From Apoda limacodes (Eukaryota; Arthropoda; Insecta; Lepidoptera; Limacodidae), in assembly GCA_946406115.1 (NCBI GenBank), contig OX291562.1, forward strand, positions 3,068,001-3,132,000: DNA of 64,000 nucleotides. The letters run 5' to 3'. Positions 25,083-35,184 of the stretch are shown here, piece by piece; positions within the stretch are counted from its first letter, which is position 1, and each line of letters begins with the position of its first letter. A program made the translations under genes and the position numbers. The notes under the pieces were generated by a model. The model ran no database searches. It was not told the origin of the DNA and saw only the letters and a list, made by a program, of their open reading frames with translations.

Positions 25083-25489
25083 AACCGACTTTAAAAGAGA
25101 GGAGGTTCTCAATTGGGATGATTATATTTTTTTGTTAGGGCATAACTCCGATATATATAGACGGATTTGCAAAATTCTTTTGGTATTTAAAAGGATATAC
25201 TTCCGAAGTGGTCCCATATTAATTTAGTGAATTTAAAACTTAAACTTTAGGTGAAGAAAAATAATTGGTGTTAATTTGGCCTGACGAAACGCCTTATATG
25301 TTGATGATTGCAATTTTGTTACGAGTATGAATATTTTTAATGTACGTTAATGCAATTCGTCAATCAAAAGTAAAAAAATTAACCATTTTTTAAAAAAAAC
25401 TTCAAACTGTAATTCAGATCAGATTTTTGGAAATAAGTTATATTTTTTTCCTTTTTAGGGCATCTTTTTGAAGCCGGTTGTTTTTTTTT
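25083..25489. mobile_element. MITE with AACCGACTTTAAAA terminal inverted repeats
   Basis: It begins AACCGACTTTAAAAGAG and ends CTTTTTGAAGCCGGTT, an imperfect inverted pair of about 15 bases. The interior begins with the GGAGGTTCTCAATT motif typical of a very common lepidopteran repeat and includes ATATAGACGGATTTGCAAAATTC-like sequence. There is no coding capacity. Confidence 0.6.
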
Positions 25490-26284
25490 GTTAAAAAGTT
25501 TTTATGTAAACCTAAAATCATGAAAACTTGAAAAATGATTTTGGCTCCAAATATGAAAAAGGAGAAATACGCAATATGGAAAAAAAAACATTGAGGGATT
25601 GAACTATCTAATGATTTTTTATTATTTAAGACTAAACCATGATTCTATTTTTTTGATTTGATTTATTCTTGATTTAAAGCTTACAAAATAAGACAAGTAA
25701 GAAAAATCAGGGTATATATTGACCATTAAGTTTCGTTCCACGAAGCCTTGAATATTATATCGTTGCGAGTTTCTCAAATCAGGATATAAATAACACAGCC
25801 TGCAAGCAAAGCGACCATTGCTAAGTCCATATTGTAAATCCATACGCATAAAAACATTGACTCAATTATTTCACGTCTAGGCAAGGGTACGGTCCATGTT
25901 TATTGTTGTGTTTTTACAATGTTTACTTTACAATTTTTAGTTTGAGGATAAAATAAAACGTCATTTGTAAAAATAGATAACTTCTATTAGGTCATTACTT
26001 TTGTACCAACCTGTATAAATAGTCAACAGAATCATATAATGAGTATGAAGTCGTCAACCAGCATCATCACACATATTATCACATTGTCCATGCTGTGAAA
26101 GGGAACCGATGCTCTTGAAATCTTCAACTTTTTTGTCCTTTCTCTCTAATTTTTCAACCATGTGTGCTCTTCAAAACATGGAAAGAATATTTGAAATGGA
26201 GCTGATAGACCAAAATGTGTTTGCAAGTTTTTATAGTTTATACTTGCGATAATTCTTAACTCGGGCACCCAATGTTATCTATAT
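25490..26284. other. AT-rich DNA, no gene seen
   Basis: No open frame with coding character. Simple AT-rich sequence. Confidence 0.4.
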
Positions 26285-26595
26285 ATTTTGCCAGCGGCTA
26301 CACCACCACCTTAAATTGGGTTATCGGCATGGAACTTTTTAATAAAATTCAAAATTATACTAATGAAGTTTGCTATAGCAAGCGGTAGCTATAGTTATAG
26401 TTCGTTTAAGCTCGGTTATAGTTATTCCCGATAGAACTTTTTGAATATTTCGGAATAAAAATAGCCCATATGTTAATCCAGGGTGTCAGCTACTTCCATA
26501 CCAAATTTCATCAAAATTGGACCAGCCGTTTGAGCGTGAATAAGGAACAAACATAGAAACACACTCACAAACTTTCGCCTTTATCAAAATAGTAT
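26285..26595 (-). repeat. Helitron/SINE-like short element, TACTA...TTATAA family
   Basis: On the plus strand it reads from GCCAGCGGCTACACC through GGTTATAGTTATTCCCG and CCAAATTTCATCAAAATTGG to TTTATCAAAATAGTAT. This is the reverse orientation of the element at 32770-32993. It lies just upstream of the Ly6 coding exon. Confidence 0.6.
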
Positions 26596-26772
26596 GAAGT
26601 ATAATTTCAGACATGAATATTTTCTAGTTTCATGTTTTCAGTTAATTATGTCCGTTGCCGAAATTTTATTTTTTAAATATATTTTTTGTATGAAAATAAA
26701 CCTTGTAAATAAATAGATATGATAATGATATCAGGATAAGCGTAACCTATTTTTTTTCAGAAACTGATAACT

Positions 26773-28907
26773 ATGAATCGAATCGCTACTGTTGGCTTCA
26801 TCTTGACCCTTGTAGCGACTGTAGCTGGGCTCAAGTGCTGGAAGTGTGGGATGTACAGTGACGGCGTCGGATCTATCACCCCTTGTCCAAATCGCACAAC
26901 TACCCGATTAGATTCCTGCAAAAAGGAAGAAAAATACTGCATCGTAAGTATAGCATGAGTTTTGGTTTATTGAATTTAAAATAAAAATTAAAAAAGTGTT
27001 AATTTTTTTGGATTTTTTAGAAATATGTCAGCGAACTAACAGTGGTGAGGGATTGCGTAACAACATGCAGTGAAAAAGGTATATTATTTTTATATTACAT
27101 ATAATACTTATGATTAACTCTTGTTCAGTAAACTTTTTATTGTCACTCAAATTATCATATTTTTTACAATGAATGCGTACGGATGTATACTTGCATTTGT
27201 GTTATAATTAACGACATATCGACATGGTTATACAAGTATGGTCATTTACTGTGAAAGTATAAAGTGCAACCGGTTATTTCTTGCATTTGTGTTATAATTA
27301 ATGACATCAACAACATACATTGCTATGCAGATGACAGTACTGGAGACACTTTTTACACGGGTCGTGCAAACATCCCTCATTCCGTTGTGGAGGAAAACCG
27401 CGGAGAACTTGTGTCTCAAATCGAGACCACACTGTCCCAGGTCTCTGACTGGGGACGGGTAAACTTGGTCCGATTCAACCCTACAAAGACATAAGTGTGC
27501 GCGTTCACCGCTAAGAAAACTCCATTCACTGTAGTCCCACAATCCCAGAACACTCCCCTCTCCATCTCCAAGAGCATTGGGATCCTTGGTGTCGACATCT
27601 CCAGCGATGTTCAGTTCCGAGATAAGGTGAAGCTGGCGTCCAAAAAACTTGGTGTACTCAACAGAGCGAAGCAGTACTTCACGTCGGGGCAAAGGTTGTT
27701 ACTTTACAAGTCGCAAGTTCGGCCCCATATGGAGTACTGCTGCCATCTCTGGGCAGGTGCACCCGGATACCAGCTTGGCCCTTTTGACTCGGTTCAACGA
27801 CGGGCTGTGAGAATTGTCGACGATTCCAAACTCACTTGCGGTATCGAGCCCTTAAGTCTGAGGAGAGATTTTGCCTCACTGTGTGTGTTCTACCGCTTGT
27901 ACAATGGGTTGTGTTCTGAGGAATTGTTCGAAATGATGCCCACGGCTACTTTCTACCATCGCACCGCTCGCCATCGGCAGGGAATTCATTCTCACACTTT
28001 AGAACCTAAATGGTCGCGTACAGTGCGGTTTCAGAGAAACTTCCTCCCGCGAACGCCTAAGTTGTGGAATGAGCTCCCTGCCAAGGTTTTTTGCAAGGAC
28101 TACAGTATAGAGTTCTTCAAGAAAGAAGTTATCAGATTTCTGAAGGGTCGGCAACGCGCAAGTGATACCCCTGGTGTTGCAAGGGTCTATAGGCTACGGT
28201 GACCGCTTACCATCAGGCGGACCGTAAGCTTGTTTGCCACCTTAGTGGTATAAAAAAAAAAAAAACGGGTTACACTCCGGGAGTGCCGGCAGAAGTGAAA
28301 ACATACTCGCTATTTACTTCCCATCACATTCGAACGAACGAACGAACGAACGAACGAACGAACGAACGAACGAACGAACGAACAAACAAACAAACAAACA
28401 AACAACCTCCCTGTACTTCTCATAATCGCGAATACTAAAAATAAAAATTATAATAGGCGTGGTATTACGGTTTCCGTCTTATGCATTCCACGATTAGGAC
28501 ACGTGACCTGACGCGAGTTTATCATTTTATACCCATACCAAAAAAAAAGCACAAAGCCGCTAAAGAAGTTTTCACTTCAAAAAAAAAATCGACATGGTTA
28601 TACAATTATAGTCATTTACTGTGAAAGTTTAAAATGCAACAGGATGTATGCTTGGCTTTGTGTTATAATTAACGACAAATCGATATGGTTATACAAGTAC
28701 ATTTACTGTGAAAGTTTAAAATGCAACCGGATGTACGCTTGGATTTGTGTTATAATTAACGACACATCAAAATCATTTTACGTGTATATTCATTTACTGA
28801 GAACATTTTGAATCCGACCGAATCTAGGCTTGCATTTGTGATATAATGAAGAAACAAAATATTATGCTGAGAAATTTGTTACTAGTTAATTATTTCTAAA
28901 TGTATTT

Positions 28908-28972
<65 letters not shown>

Positions 28973-29288
28973 AGTTTAAGTTTAGCATTAACTTGTACTA
29001 ATATAATATTTAGATTTTAAATTCGCTGATATTTATCCATTATCAGTCAAAAACCTCCAACTAAGAGTCTGTATACATTATGCGCGTCTGTTCACTTGTG
29101 TGTGTAGCCGACTATCATTTCCTTGCCCTTTTTATGAACTGCTAATTAAAGAAAAAAAATTTTTTGCAGAATGGTGGGGAGCTCGCACTTTCTGCTGCGA
29201 CACAGATGAATGCAACGTAGCATTCACAAATACACCAACTGTGACTATAATTGCTGTCGTACTTCTGTCGATTATGTTCTTACGCTGA
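26773..29288 (+). CDS. Ly6/uPAR-type three-finger GPI-anchored protein, three coding exons
   Basis: Join 26773-26943, 27021-27078 and 29170-29288 gives 115 residues. The donor GTAAGT (26944), acceptor TTTTTTAG (27020), donor GTATAT (27079) and acceptor TTTTGCAG (29169) are canonical GT/AG. Intron 1 is 77 bp (phase 0) and intron 2 is 2.1 kb (phase 1). Residues 1-19 are a signal peptide ending VAG. The mature chain has exactly ten cysteines (22, 25, 38, 49, 56, 69, 73, 85, 86, 91), with CxxC at the start and CCxxxxCN at the end, the Ly6 hallmark. N40-R-T is an N-glycosylation sequon. Residues 99-114 are a hydrophobic GPI-signal tail. Insect Ly6 proteins act at the cell surface in septate junctions, ion-channel control or sleep regulation; which relative this is cannot be told here. 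A pyrimidine-rich acceptor at 26760 precedes the ATG, implying an upstream non-coding exon. Confidence 0.88.
27178..27300. repeat. Left part of a ~90 bp tandem array (intron 2)
   Basis: TTGCATTTGTGTTATAATTA begins at 27191 and again at 27281, giving a 90 bp period. The unit also holds TCGACATGGTTATACAAG and TCATTTACTGTGAAAGT. The second unit is cut by the LINE that follows; the array resumes at 28589. Confidence 0.75.
27281..28264 (+). pseudogene. Family C LINE fragment (RT motif C to 3-prime end) in Ly6 intron
   Basis: A 5-prime-truncated non-LTR element. It starts at INDINNIHCYADDST (RT motif C intact) and reads one frame to 28202 with a single TAA at 27492, where relatives have Gln. Recognisable blocks are VRPHMEYCCHLWAGAP, a DFASLCVFYRLYNG segment, NFLPRTPKLWNELP and FLKGRQR. 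The 3-prime end is TGCCACCTTAGTGGTATAAAA plus poly(A). This protein tail is extremely common in Lepidoptera and belongs to the CR1/jockey-like group. Its 5-prime junction shares TTATAATTAA-GACAT with the tandem array unit, suggesting microhomology at insertion. Confidence 0.85.
28265..28588 (+). mobile_element. MITE with GAAGTGAAAAC/GTTTTCACTTC ends, containing (CGAA)n
   Basis: It begins CGGGTTACACTCCGGGAGTG right after the LINE poly(A), then CCGGCAGAAGTGAAAAC. It ends GCCGCTAAAGAAGTTTTCACTTC. The inner part has GGACACGTGACCTGACGCG. A second copy at 42857-43226 lacks the microsatellite, so (CGAA)n(CAAA)n at 28330-28405 expanded inside this copy and replaced about 100 bases. Confidence 0.7.
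28330..28405. repeat. (CGAA)n(CAAA)n microsatellite
   Basis: About 13 CGAA units followed by about 5 CAAA units. It creates a spurious repetitive NERTNERT open frame. Confidence 0.9.
28589..28860. repeat. Right part of the ~90 bp tandem array
   Basis: The array resumes at TCGACATGGTTATACAA, the point in the unit where it was interrupted near 27300. About three more units follow. Unit anchors (TTGGCTTTG/TTGGATTTG/TTGCATTTG) lie at 28652, 28739 and 28830, so periods are 87 and 91 bp. The last unit is the most diverged. Confidence 0.75.
28912..28970. repeat. (TA)n(TG)n microsatellite
   Basis: A TA dinucleotide run of about 25 units followed by a short TG run, 200 bases before the last Ly6 exon. 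Confidence 0.9.
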
Positions 29289-30802
29289 CCATTTTTGTGT
29301 TGTGATGTAGTCACTGATATAGTTACTGTACCTAGTCGCGGCATCGTGTAGATATGACTTAGCAATAGAACACTGCAACACACAAGTTTGAATTGTTGAT
29401 GACTGATTATGACGTTAGAGCTGCTTTTAATAATTATTACAATATCTTTTCTGTTTTGAATTAAGGTTGAATATGTATTTTAGTAAAAACCAAACAGTAA
29501 AGGAAAATGCATACATGTGTGACTTGGCGTGATTAGGAAACTGTTAGGGCGCTTGTGCACTTCATTGAATTTTGCTGGTCGACCATAGTCGAATGTATAA
29601 TTTTGACGAAATCATTAGTACAGGTCTCACAGCAAGAGTTGCGGCGAACACACACAGACGCACGTTTTATTTTTATAAGTCTATGTATTTTTGATACTTG
29701 CTATCCCGAAATGAGCGCAAAAGAGATCGAAAACGTTTCGCAAATCACATGATCACTGCTAACGTGAACAGACACATCAACTTTGCGTGTGTAGTTTGCC
29801 TCGACCTTCCTAAGTTTTCCACGCATGATTTATTTGTTTTGTCAATTATCCTAGAAAAACCGGCAGTGCAATTGTAAGGTGTTTACTTTGTTACATAAAC
29901 GTCAATAAGTAACAGTAAGTTCTTTGGAACGTCGAAACATTCCTGTTGTGATTTCTTTATTACTTTACATGCGAAGACTTCTTTACTTATCTACTATTTT
30001 GAGCCAGAAAAATGACCCAAAATAGTAAAATATAAAGTGTCGGTTGGTTAAATTACAGACAGTTCTAAAACCGGTGTAAATAAATATGTGACCTGCCTAA
30101 TTAAAAAAATCCGTGCAGTGCATAACCAGCCTTAGTTTCTAGTAACCAGAATAAGAAGCAATAGTCACAGAACAATTGCAAAATCATTATAATCATAATT
30201 ATACATTTTTAGGATCAAAAAATGTTTCATTCGTACAGTGGGTACCGAAATATTAAAATTGATCAAGATGGTATTAATAATGTGGAAATTATTAAACAAT
30301 ATTGTTTTGACCCACTTTGATGTTTTCACGTCTTATTTATTGTTTTTTTGTTATTTGTTAAATCTTAAAAAAATATGTAAGTGCAAAAACATCATTATCT
30401 GCTTATGTAGGATAATTTTAGTGCAAATTCTTTACTAACACGATATTTCACTTAGTTGTTTAGATAGTTTATATGAAATTGTAAATAAAATAAACGCTTT
30501 ATTTAATGTAATATTAGGGATATAAATAAAGAGCACGTTTTTAAAGCTTCGTACAATTTTAAAGTTATGATTGCGCGAACTTTAAAAAATAATTATTGCA
30601 ATTTAGGAATAACGTAAGCATTTATTGATTATTACAAATAATTTATCTATCTTTAAATAAATATTATGTTATTCAACTAATTGTTAAGTAGGTAATACCT
30701 ATAGGTACATAGTTTTAAATACAATTGCAGAATAGTTTAATAAAGTTTACATCACTAATTAATGTTACGTTAAAAAAAATATTATGTACCTTCGTGACTT
30801 TA
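29289..30802 (+). other. Probable Ly6 3-prime UTR and AT-rich DNA
   Basis: This follows the Ly6 stop. Candidate poly(A) signals AATAAA occur at 30484 and near 30523; none is close to the stop, so the UTR could be about 1.2 kb. No other coding sequence is supported. Confidence 0.35.
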
Positions 30803-31099
30803 GATATGTCGCAGCCATCTAGTTAAATTAGCCAGTTAATTGGGTGCCTAGGCAGATCGTTAAGTTTGGAAAAGCAATTATCATAAAACTAAACAGATTG
30901 TTATATAAAACTTGACTGAAACGCTCGGCTCGCTTTGCTCACTCCGCATCTACATTGACACAAGGGAGACTGAACCTAACCCAACATAAGTACATGACTT
31001 ATACAGTGCGATTTCCGATCCTTTATTTTCCATACTTAACGATCTGCCTAAGCACCCAATGAACTGGCTTATTTAACCAGATGGCTGCCACATATACAT
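30803..31099. mobile_element. MITE with ~75 bp terminal inverted repeats
   Basis: The left arm reads ATATGTCGCAGCCATCTAG, then GTTAAATTAGCCAGTTAATT and GGGTGCCTAGGCAGATCG (to about 30875). The right arm (about 31025-31099) is its reverse complement with few changes, ending CCAGATGGCTGCCACATAT. The edges look TA-flanked, suggesting a Tc1/mariner-type non-autonomous element; that class call is inference. The 150 bp core has no coding frame. Confidence 0.7.
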
Positions 31100-32251
31100 T
31101 GCTATCAGAAGCAGTGTTTCAGCGGCGATCGGCTTAACCCCTGTTACGCAGAACCAAAGTGCCCCAAATTGTGAAGTGTGTGTGTTTGTATTCGATACAA
31201 CCACCGGTTGTTATTATTTGGGGATTAAAACTATGAAGATGTACATACAAATACAAATAACATAAATTTTACAATATGTTTTCCAATTATACATATTACA
31301 TTAGATATAACTACAGTCGCTAGTCAATTCCATCAGCTTTGTGCTTTTGATGATAATCTATAGATAAATATTTTTTCAATTAAAAGATGGAAGTCGATTA
31401 TTCATAACTCTCAAACAAAAATTAACTTTGCTTTTATTTAAGTACTTTAATGAGCGATCTGCTTTAAATATTTTGGTAGTTAATAAAGACCAATTTATTA
31501 TTCAATGTACTTGTTTTATTTACGAATTATATATTTTAAATCCAATAAATATTTCATTTCTTCATTTTCAACTGTCTTTGTATCGAGTAACTTAGAATTC
31601 TTGCCCGAGTGTCAAAGGAAAGTGATTATAAGAAAATTATCATTTCAAAGGGCTGTTTTTCGAATACTTCACAAATAATAAAAACTTTATTCGCTAAAGT
31701 AATGAGCTTATGAATACGGGCTAATAAATCTTTGAGTAGGTAAGTACTGCCACTCTACTTCTTACTGAGAAAGTATTTTAAATATGAAAATTAACTCTAA
31801 TGACATTAAAAGGCAAAGCCTTTTAAAAAAAAGGCTATTGTTTCGTTTTGTGGTCTTGAAATTTCAATGGAGACAGATTATAGGGCATGTAAGTTGGTGT
31901 TTGGTGCCTACCAAAGTAGTGCATCAAATGTAGGTCAATTGGATACAGTTGTCAGTTTTATAATTGGACAGGAGTAGATAAATAAATAATTTCTAAAATG
32001 CAGTGCTACAAACTTTTCTCACCCGGTCATAAATCTAAACTATAGTCGCCATATTAAAATCATGACAATAGCGACCATACATACACACATACATACACTG
32101 GAGAGAAATTTTGATAGAAGGTTTGGTCAATTGAAATCATCATAAATTTTATCAAAAAAACCTTGGTAAATTTTAATGTCATTCGAACTTGATTATTTTT
32201 ACATTTAGAAGTATAATTCTAATAAAATATACCTACGATGTAAGCTACTAA
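31100..32251. other. AT-rich DNA, no gene seen
   Basis: No coding sequence is supported. AT-rich spacer between the MITE and the candidate terminal exon. Confidence 0.4.
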
Positions 32252-32326
32252 GTTTTACGTTTTACTTGGAAAAACGAAAATACATTATTTTCTTTTAAAG
32301 CTCTTTCTACGCAATTACCTTACAAG

Positions 32327-32476
32327 CTCTATGATTGTGTCGTAAATTCCGAGCAGACGTGTGTCGCTTCTGAAAGTGATACAACTGTAAACGAAAACCC
32401 AGCCGTTGCCGATGTGACGAAGAACTCAGAAGAATCTTCGTTTTACCAGGATTACAGTTTTGTCGGGGAAGATTGA
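32327..32476 (+). CDS. Candidate 3-prime terminal coding exon, unknown protein
   Basis: An open frame runs from 32252 to TGA 32474-32476 with no ATG. A pyrimidine-rich stretch ending CCTTACAAG offers an acceptor, so the exon could start at 32327 in phase 0 (LYDCVVNSEQTCVASESD...). Another acceptor at 32300 is possible. The 49 codons are acidic and Ser-rich and end DYSFVGED. Base composition is clearly less AT-rich than around it, and AATAAA lies at 32520, 44 bases past the stop. Together these fit the last exon of a host gene whose other exons I cannot find. It could instead be a retrocopy fragment. I do not recognise the protein. Confidence 0.35.
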   Translation, partial: LYDCVVNSEQTCVASESDTTVNENPAVADVTKNSEESSFYQDYSFVGED

Positions 32477-32519
32477 TTACCAACGAGAATTATATTCGGA
32501 GATACACTTTTTTGTCATA

Positions 32520-32525
32520 AATAAA
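32520..32525 (+). terminator. Poly(A) signal AATAAA
   Basis: The hexamer lies 44 bases after the stop at 32474-32476. A SINE begins about 20 bases downstream. Confidence 0.35.
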
Positions 32526-32545
32526 AGCAGAAATTAAATTAAATG

Positions 32546-32755
32546 TCGCCCCCGTGGCTCAGTGGGTAATGACCCGACTGTTAAATCGAGGGGCGTGGGT
32601 TCGATTTCCGCACAAGACAAACATTTATTATTTGTGTTTGTCTTGCGACTGGGTGTTTTTGATGAATTATATGTATGTATTTACAATAAAAAGTACACAT
32701 ATGTAGTTCGGGACCAGACGGCTGTGTATAAAGTCTAAAAATATTAATTTATCTT
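32546..32755 (+). mobile_element. Full-length tRNA-derived SINE
   Basis: The tRNA-like head (GTGGCTCAGTGGGTAATGAC as A box, GGGTTCGATTTCC as B box) is followed by an AAGACAAAC/GTTTGTCTT hairpin (32614-32644). The body ends GGGACCAGACGGCTGTGTAT and then an AT-rich tail. The head-hairpin-body order and the GACCAGA.GGC.GTGT motif match a widespread lepidopteran SINE. It is transcribed by pol III from its internal promoter in intact relatives. Confidence 0.75.
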
Positions 32756-32769
32756 TAGGTATATATAGG

Positions 32770-32993
32770 TACTTATATTATAAATGCGAAAGTTTGGATG
32801 GATGAATGTTTGTTACGAAATCAAGCCAGGACGGCTGTATGGATCAGGGTGAAATTTGACACAGAGATAGATTATAGTCTGGAATAGCACATACGCTACT
32901 TTAGGCTTTATCCCGGAAAATGCATAAGTTACCGCGAGAATAAACTAAAACTTTTGTTACTCAATTTCGTCAAAGTCGCTGGCAAAAGCTAGT
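32770..32993 (+). mobile_element. Helitron-like short element ending AAAGCTAGT
   Basis: It begins TATATTATAAATGCGAAAG and ends GTCGCTGGCAAAAGCTAGT. The CTAGT end and lack of terminal inverted repeats suit a Helitron-derived short element. Reverse-oriented relatives are at 26285, 42775, 44628, 44868, 50921, 51197 and 59763. Confidence 0.55.
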
Positions 32994-33299
32994 TTTGAAT
33001 AATGCTGCAATAAATAACTTACCGTGAGAGTGATATTTATAGCTTTAGCAAATGAGTAGGGGTCAAAGATTATAAAATTGGAAAATATTATAGATCGCGC
33101 ACGACTGACTCCGTGATTTTATACATTTTTTTCTTGTTCGTAGTTTTTTTCTAAATTTATTAAAAATATTAACCACAAATTTAAAATTAAGGATTTTTAG
33201 TTTTTAGCTTAAGCTTTATATTAGGTTACTTTTTTATTTTCCACATTGTACATATTACAAACATTTTGTTTTTAATCAAAAAATTAGGATTTAAACATT

Positions 33300-33600
33300 A
33301 TAGATAATATGTGGAAACTGACGTGGAATATATTGTTGAGAAACATATACCTACTCGTTAAGTGCCGTAAAATTGTTAATCTCTACAAACCATAAGAATT
33401 AATAAAAGTTTTACTGTGAAATATGTGAAAATTGACGGGAGATATACTTGCTAAGTGCCGTAAAAATGTTAATATCCCAAACTATAAGAATTTATACAGG
33501 TTTTACTGTGAAATGTGGGGAAACTGACGATAGGGGTCACTTGCTAAGTGCCATAAAAATTTAAATCGCCCCATACCATACATGTTATATGTTATATTCA
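33300..33600. repeat. 93 bp tandem repeat, about three units
   Basis: TAAGTGCCGTAAA starts at 33359 and 33452, and TAAGTGCCATAAA at 33545, an exact 93 bp period. Each unit also holds CATAAGAATT, TTTTACTGTGAAAT and GAAACTGACG-like words. Confidence 0.8.
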
Positions 33601-34652
33601 AATTTAAACCTTACAACATACTTTCCTTATTCAACAATAATTAATGCAAAGTTTCTTTAACTTTGTTATTCACAAAACAATGATTTTTGATTTATGAATC
33701 CAAATCCATTTTAATCCAAATATACTTAGTTTAATCATTTCTCTTTTGTGAATTACTGTGTTTAATATTTGTTCAGAATAACGGTCTTTTTCGTTCTACT
33801 TATTCAAGTCCAGAACTCAATTTACCTGCAATCAGTGAAACAAAAATAATAGTTTCGCTGTGACCTAGTTCGGATTTGAGCGAAATCAATCAGCGAGCGA
33901 GAGATTTGGACGGACGGAACTGGCTATTGCTTTATTAACTCTAAGAAGTTATTTAACACCTTATTTCTGTTATGATTTCGTCCCATTTTGACAGGATACT
34001 ATTGGCGAAGTCAACATCTTGATTTTTTTCTTCACTTATTTATTTTGTTTCAATATTCATTTTGTTTTTTTTATATTTATTTTGTTTTTATATTCAATTT
34101 GTTTTTATATTCTTAACTGGTACTATTACTTGTACCTTCAAACTGTAACCCTTTTAGCAAATGAAAAAAGTTAGATCTTCGCTTTCTTAGAAAAAATCTC
34201 CAAAATATCTGTCTCGTCGTAAATTGTTTCGAGATAACAATTTAAAAAAATGCTACAAATTGTATACAACCTCTACCACCTTTATCCTCCTTCCTACCTC
34301 TGTCACCTTAACCGCCCCCCTATACCGACCCTGAACACTGAATTCACACCAAAAACACAAAAATTGCAGCTAAATTACACGCTCCACCCATTGTAAAATG
34401 GCAAATCTCACCAAAATTTATGTCAAAATCAATTATTTATGGCAAATGGGGTGTGATATGATGACTTAGTAGTTATCTCGTTATAACTCTATATCTTGTG
34501 TTTCTTGTATTTTATATAACGTTATCCGAATAACGTTTCCCGTTCCCATATAAGTTTATACTCGTTTTTTACGGGTCCGGTACCTACTCATATTTTTCAA
34601 TTTACTTTTTCGGCTATAGCCCAACAACTTAACATAAGGCGCATATAGCAGC
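33601..34652. other. AT-rich DNA with TTTATTTTGTTT quasi-repeats
   Basis: No gene is supported. About four TTATTTTGTTTTTATATTCA-like words occur at 34040-34115. Confidence 0.4.
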
Positions 34653-34785
34653 TAACTAGCGCCGCCATTAGATATGCTCAATTTTCTCTTCGTAGAAAAC
34701 AAATTTATAAACCAGCTTTATATTTGCGACTTGCTATTTATTTGAAGAGTAAATTAAGGATATCAAATAGCGGCGCTAGTGGGCT
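34653..34785. mobile_element. Short hairpin MITE with ACTAGCGCCGC ends
   Basis: The left end ACTAGCGCCGCCATTAGATATG and right end ATATCAAATAGCGGCGCTAG are imperfect inverted repeats of about 20-22 bases around an 85 bp core. It sits only about 12 bases from the TTAA-flanked element to its right. Confidence 0.55.
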
Positions 34786-34797
34786 GTAAGAGGGCCC

Positions 34798-35184
34798 TTA
34801 AGAGGATATACTTCGCGGCGCCTCGCAGCGCGCTTCATACAAACGAATTTCTCATTTGTGTTTGACATTTACTGATCAATCACTGTAAAATTTCTTACTC
34901 ATAATCCCAAGCCGAATACCTATGTCTGTGGTTTTTCCAAATTCTTGTAAAACGTTCTATTAACTAGAAATTTTTTTAAAAACTATTTGTTTGAAAATCT
35001 AGAGTCCTATTTAACTTTTGAACTATTAAATTTAATAGAAAACTGGCACACTGCAGACCTAGATATTTATTACTAGGATAGGTCTTCAAAATTTTATGGT
35101 GTTTGATCAGCAAGTGTCAAGAATAAGTAAGAAATTCGTTTGTATGAAGCCCGCTGCAAGGCGCCGCGAAGTGTATCCTCTTAA
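34798..35184. mobile_element. TTAA-flanked MITE with ~60 bp inverted repeats
   Basis: TTAA at 34798-34801 and 35181-35184 flanks arms beginning GAGGATATACTTCGCGGCGC and ending, on the other strand, GAGGATACACTTCGCGGCGC. The arms continue through GCTTCATACAAACGAATTTCT. TTAA duplication is the signature of piggyBac-type (or Kolobok) transposition. The 387 bp element has no coding frame and would depend on a transposase elsewhere. Confidence 0.75.

Noticed and set aside
27246..27692. 148-codon minus-strand frame
   Set aside because: Antisense to the family C RT frame, which carries YADD and conserved blocks.
28199..28438. 79-codon frame with repeated NERT
   Set aside because: A product of the (CGAA)n microsatellite inside a MITE.
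32546..32625. Functional tRNA gene
   Set aside because: The tRNA-like head is followed by the hairpin and body of a SINE and does not form a proper acceptor stem.
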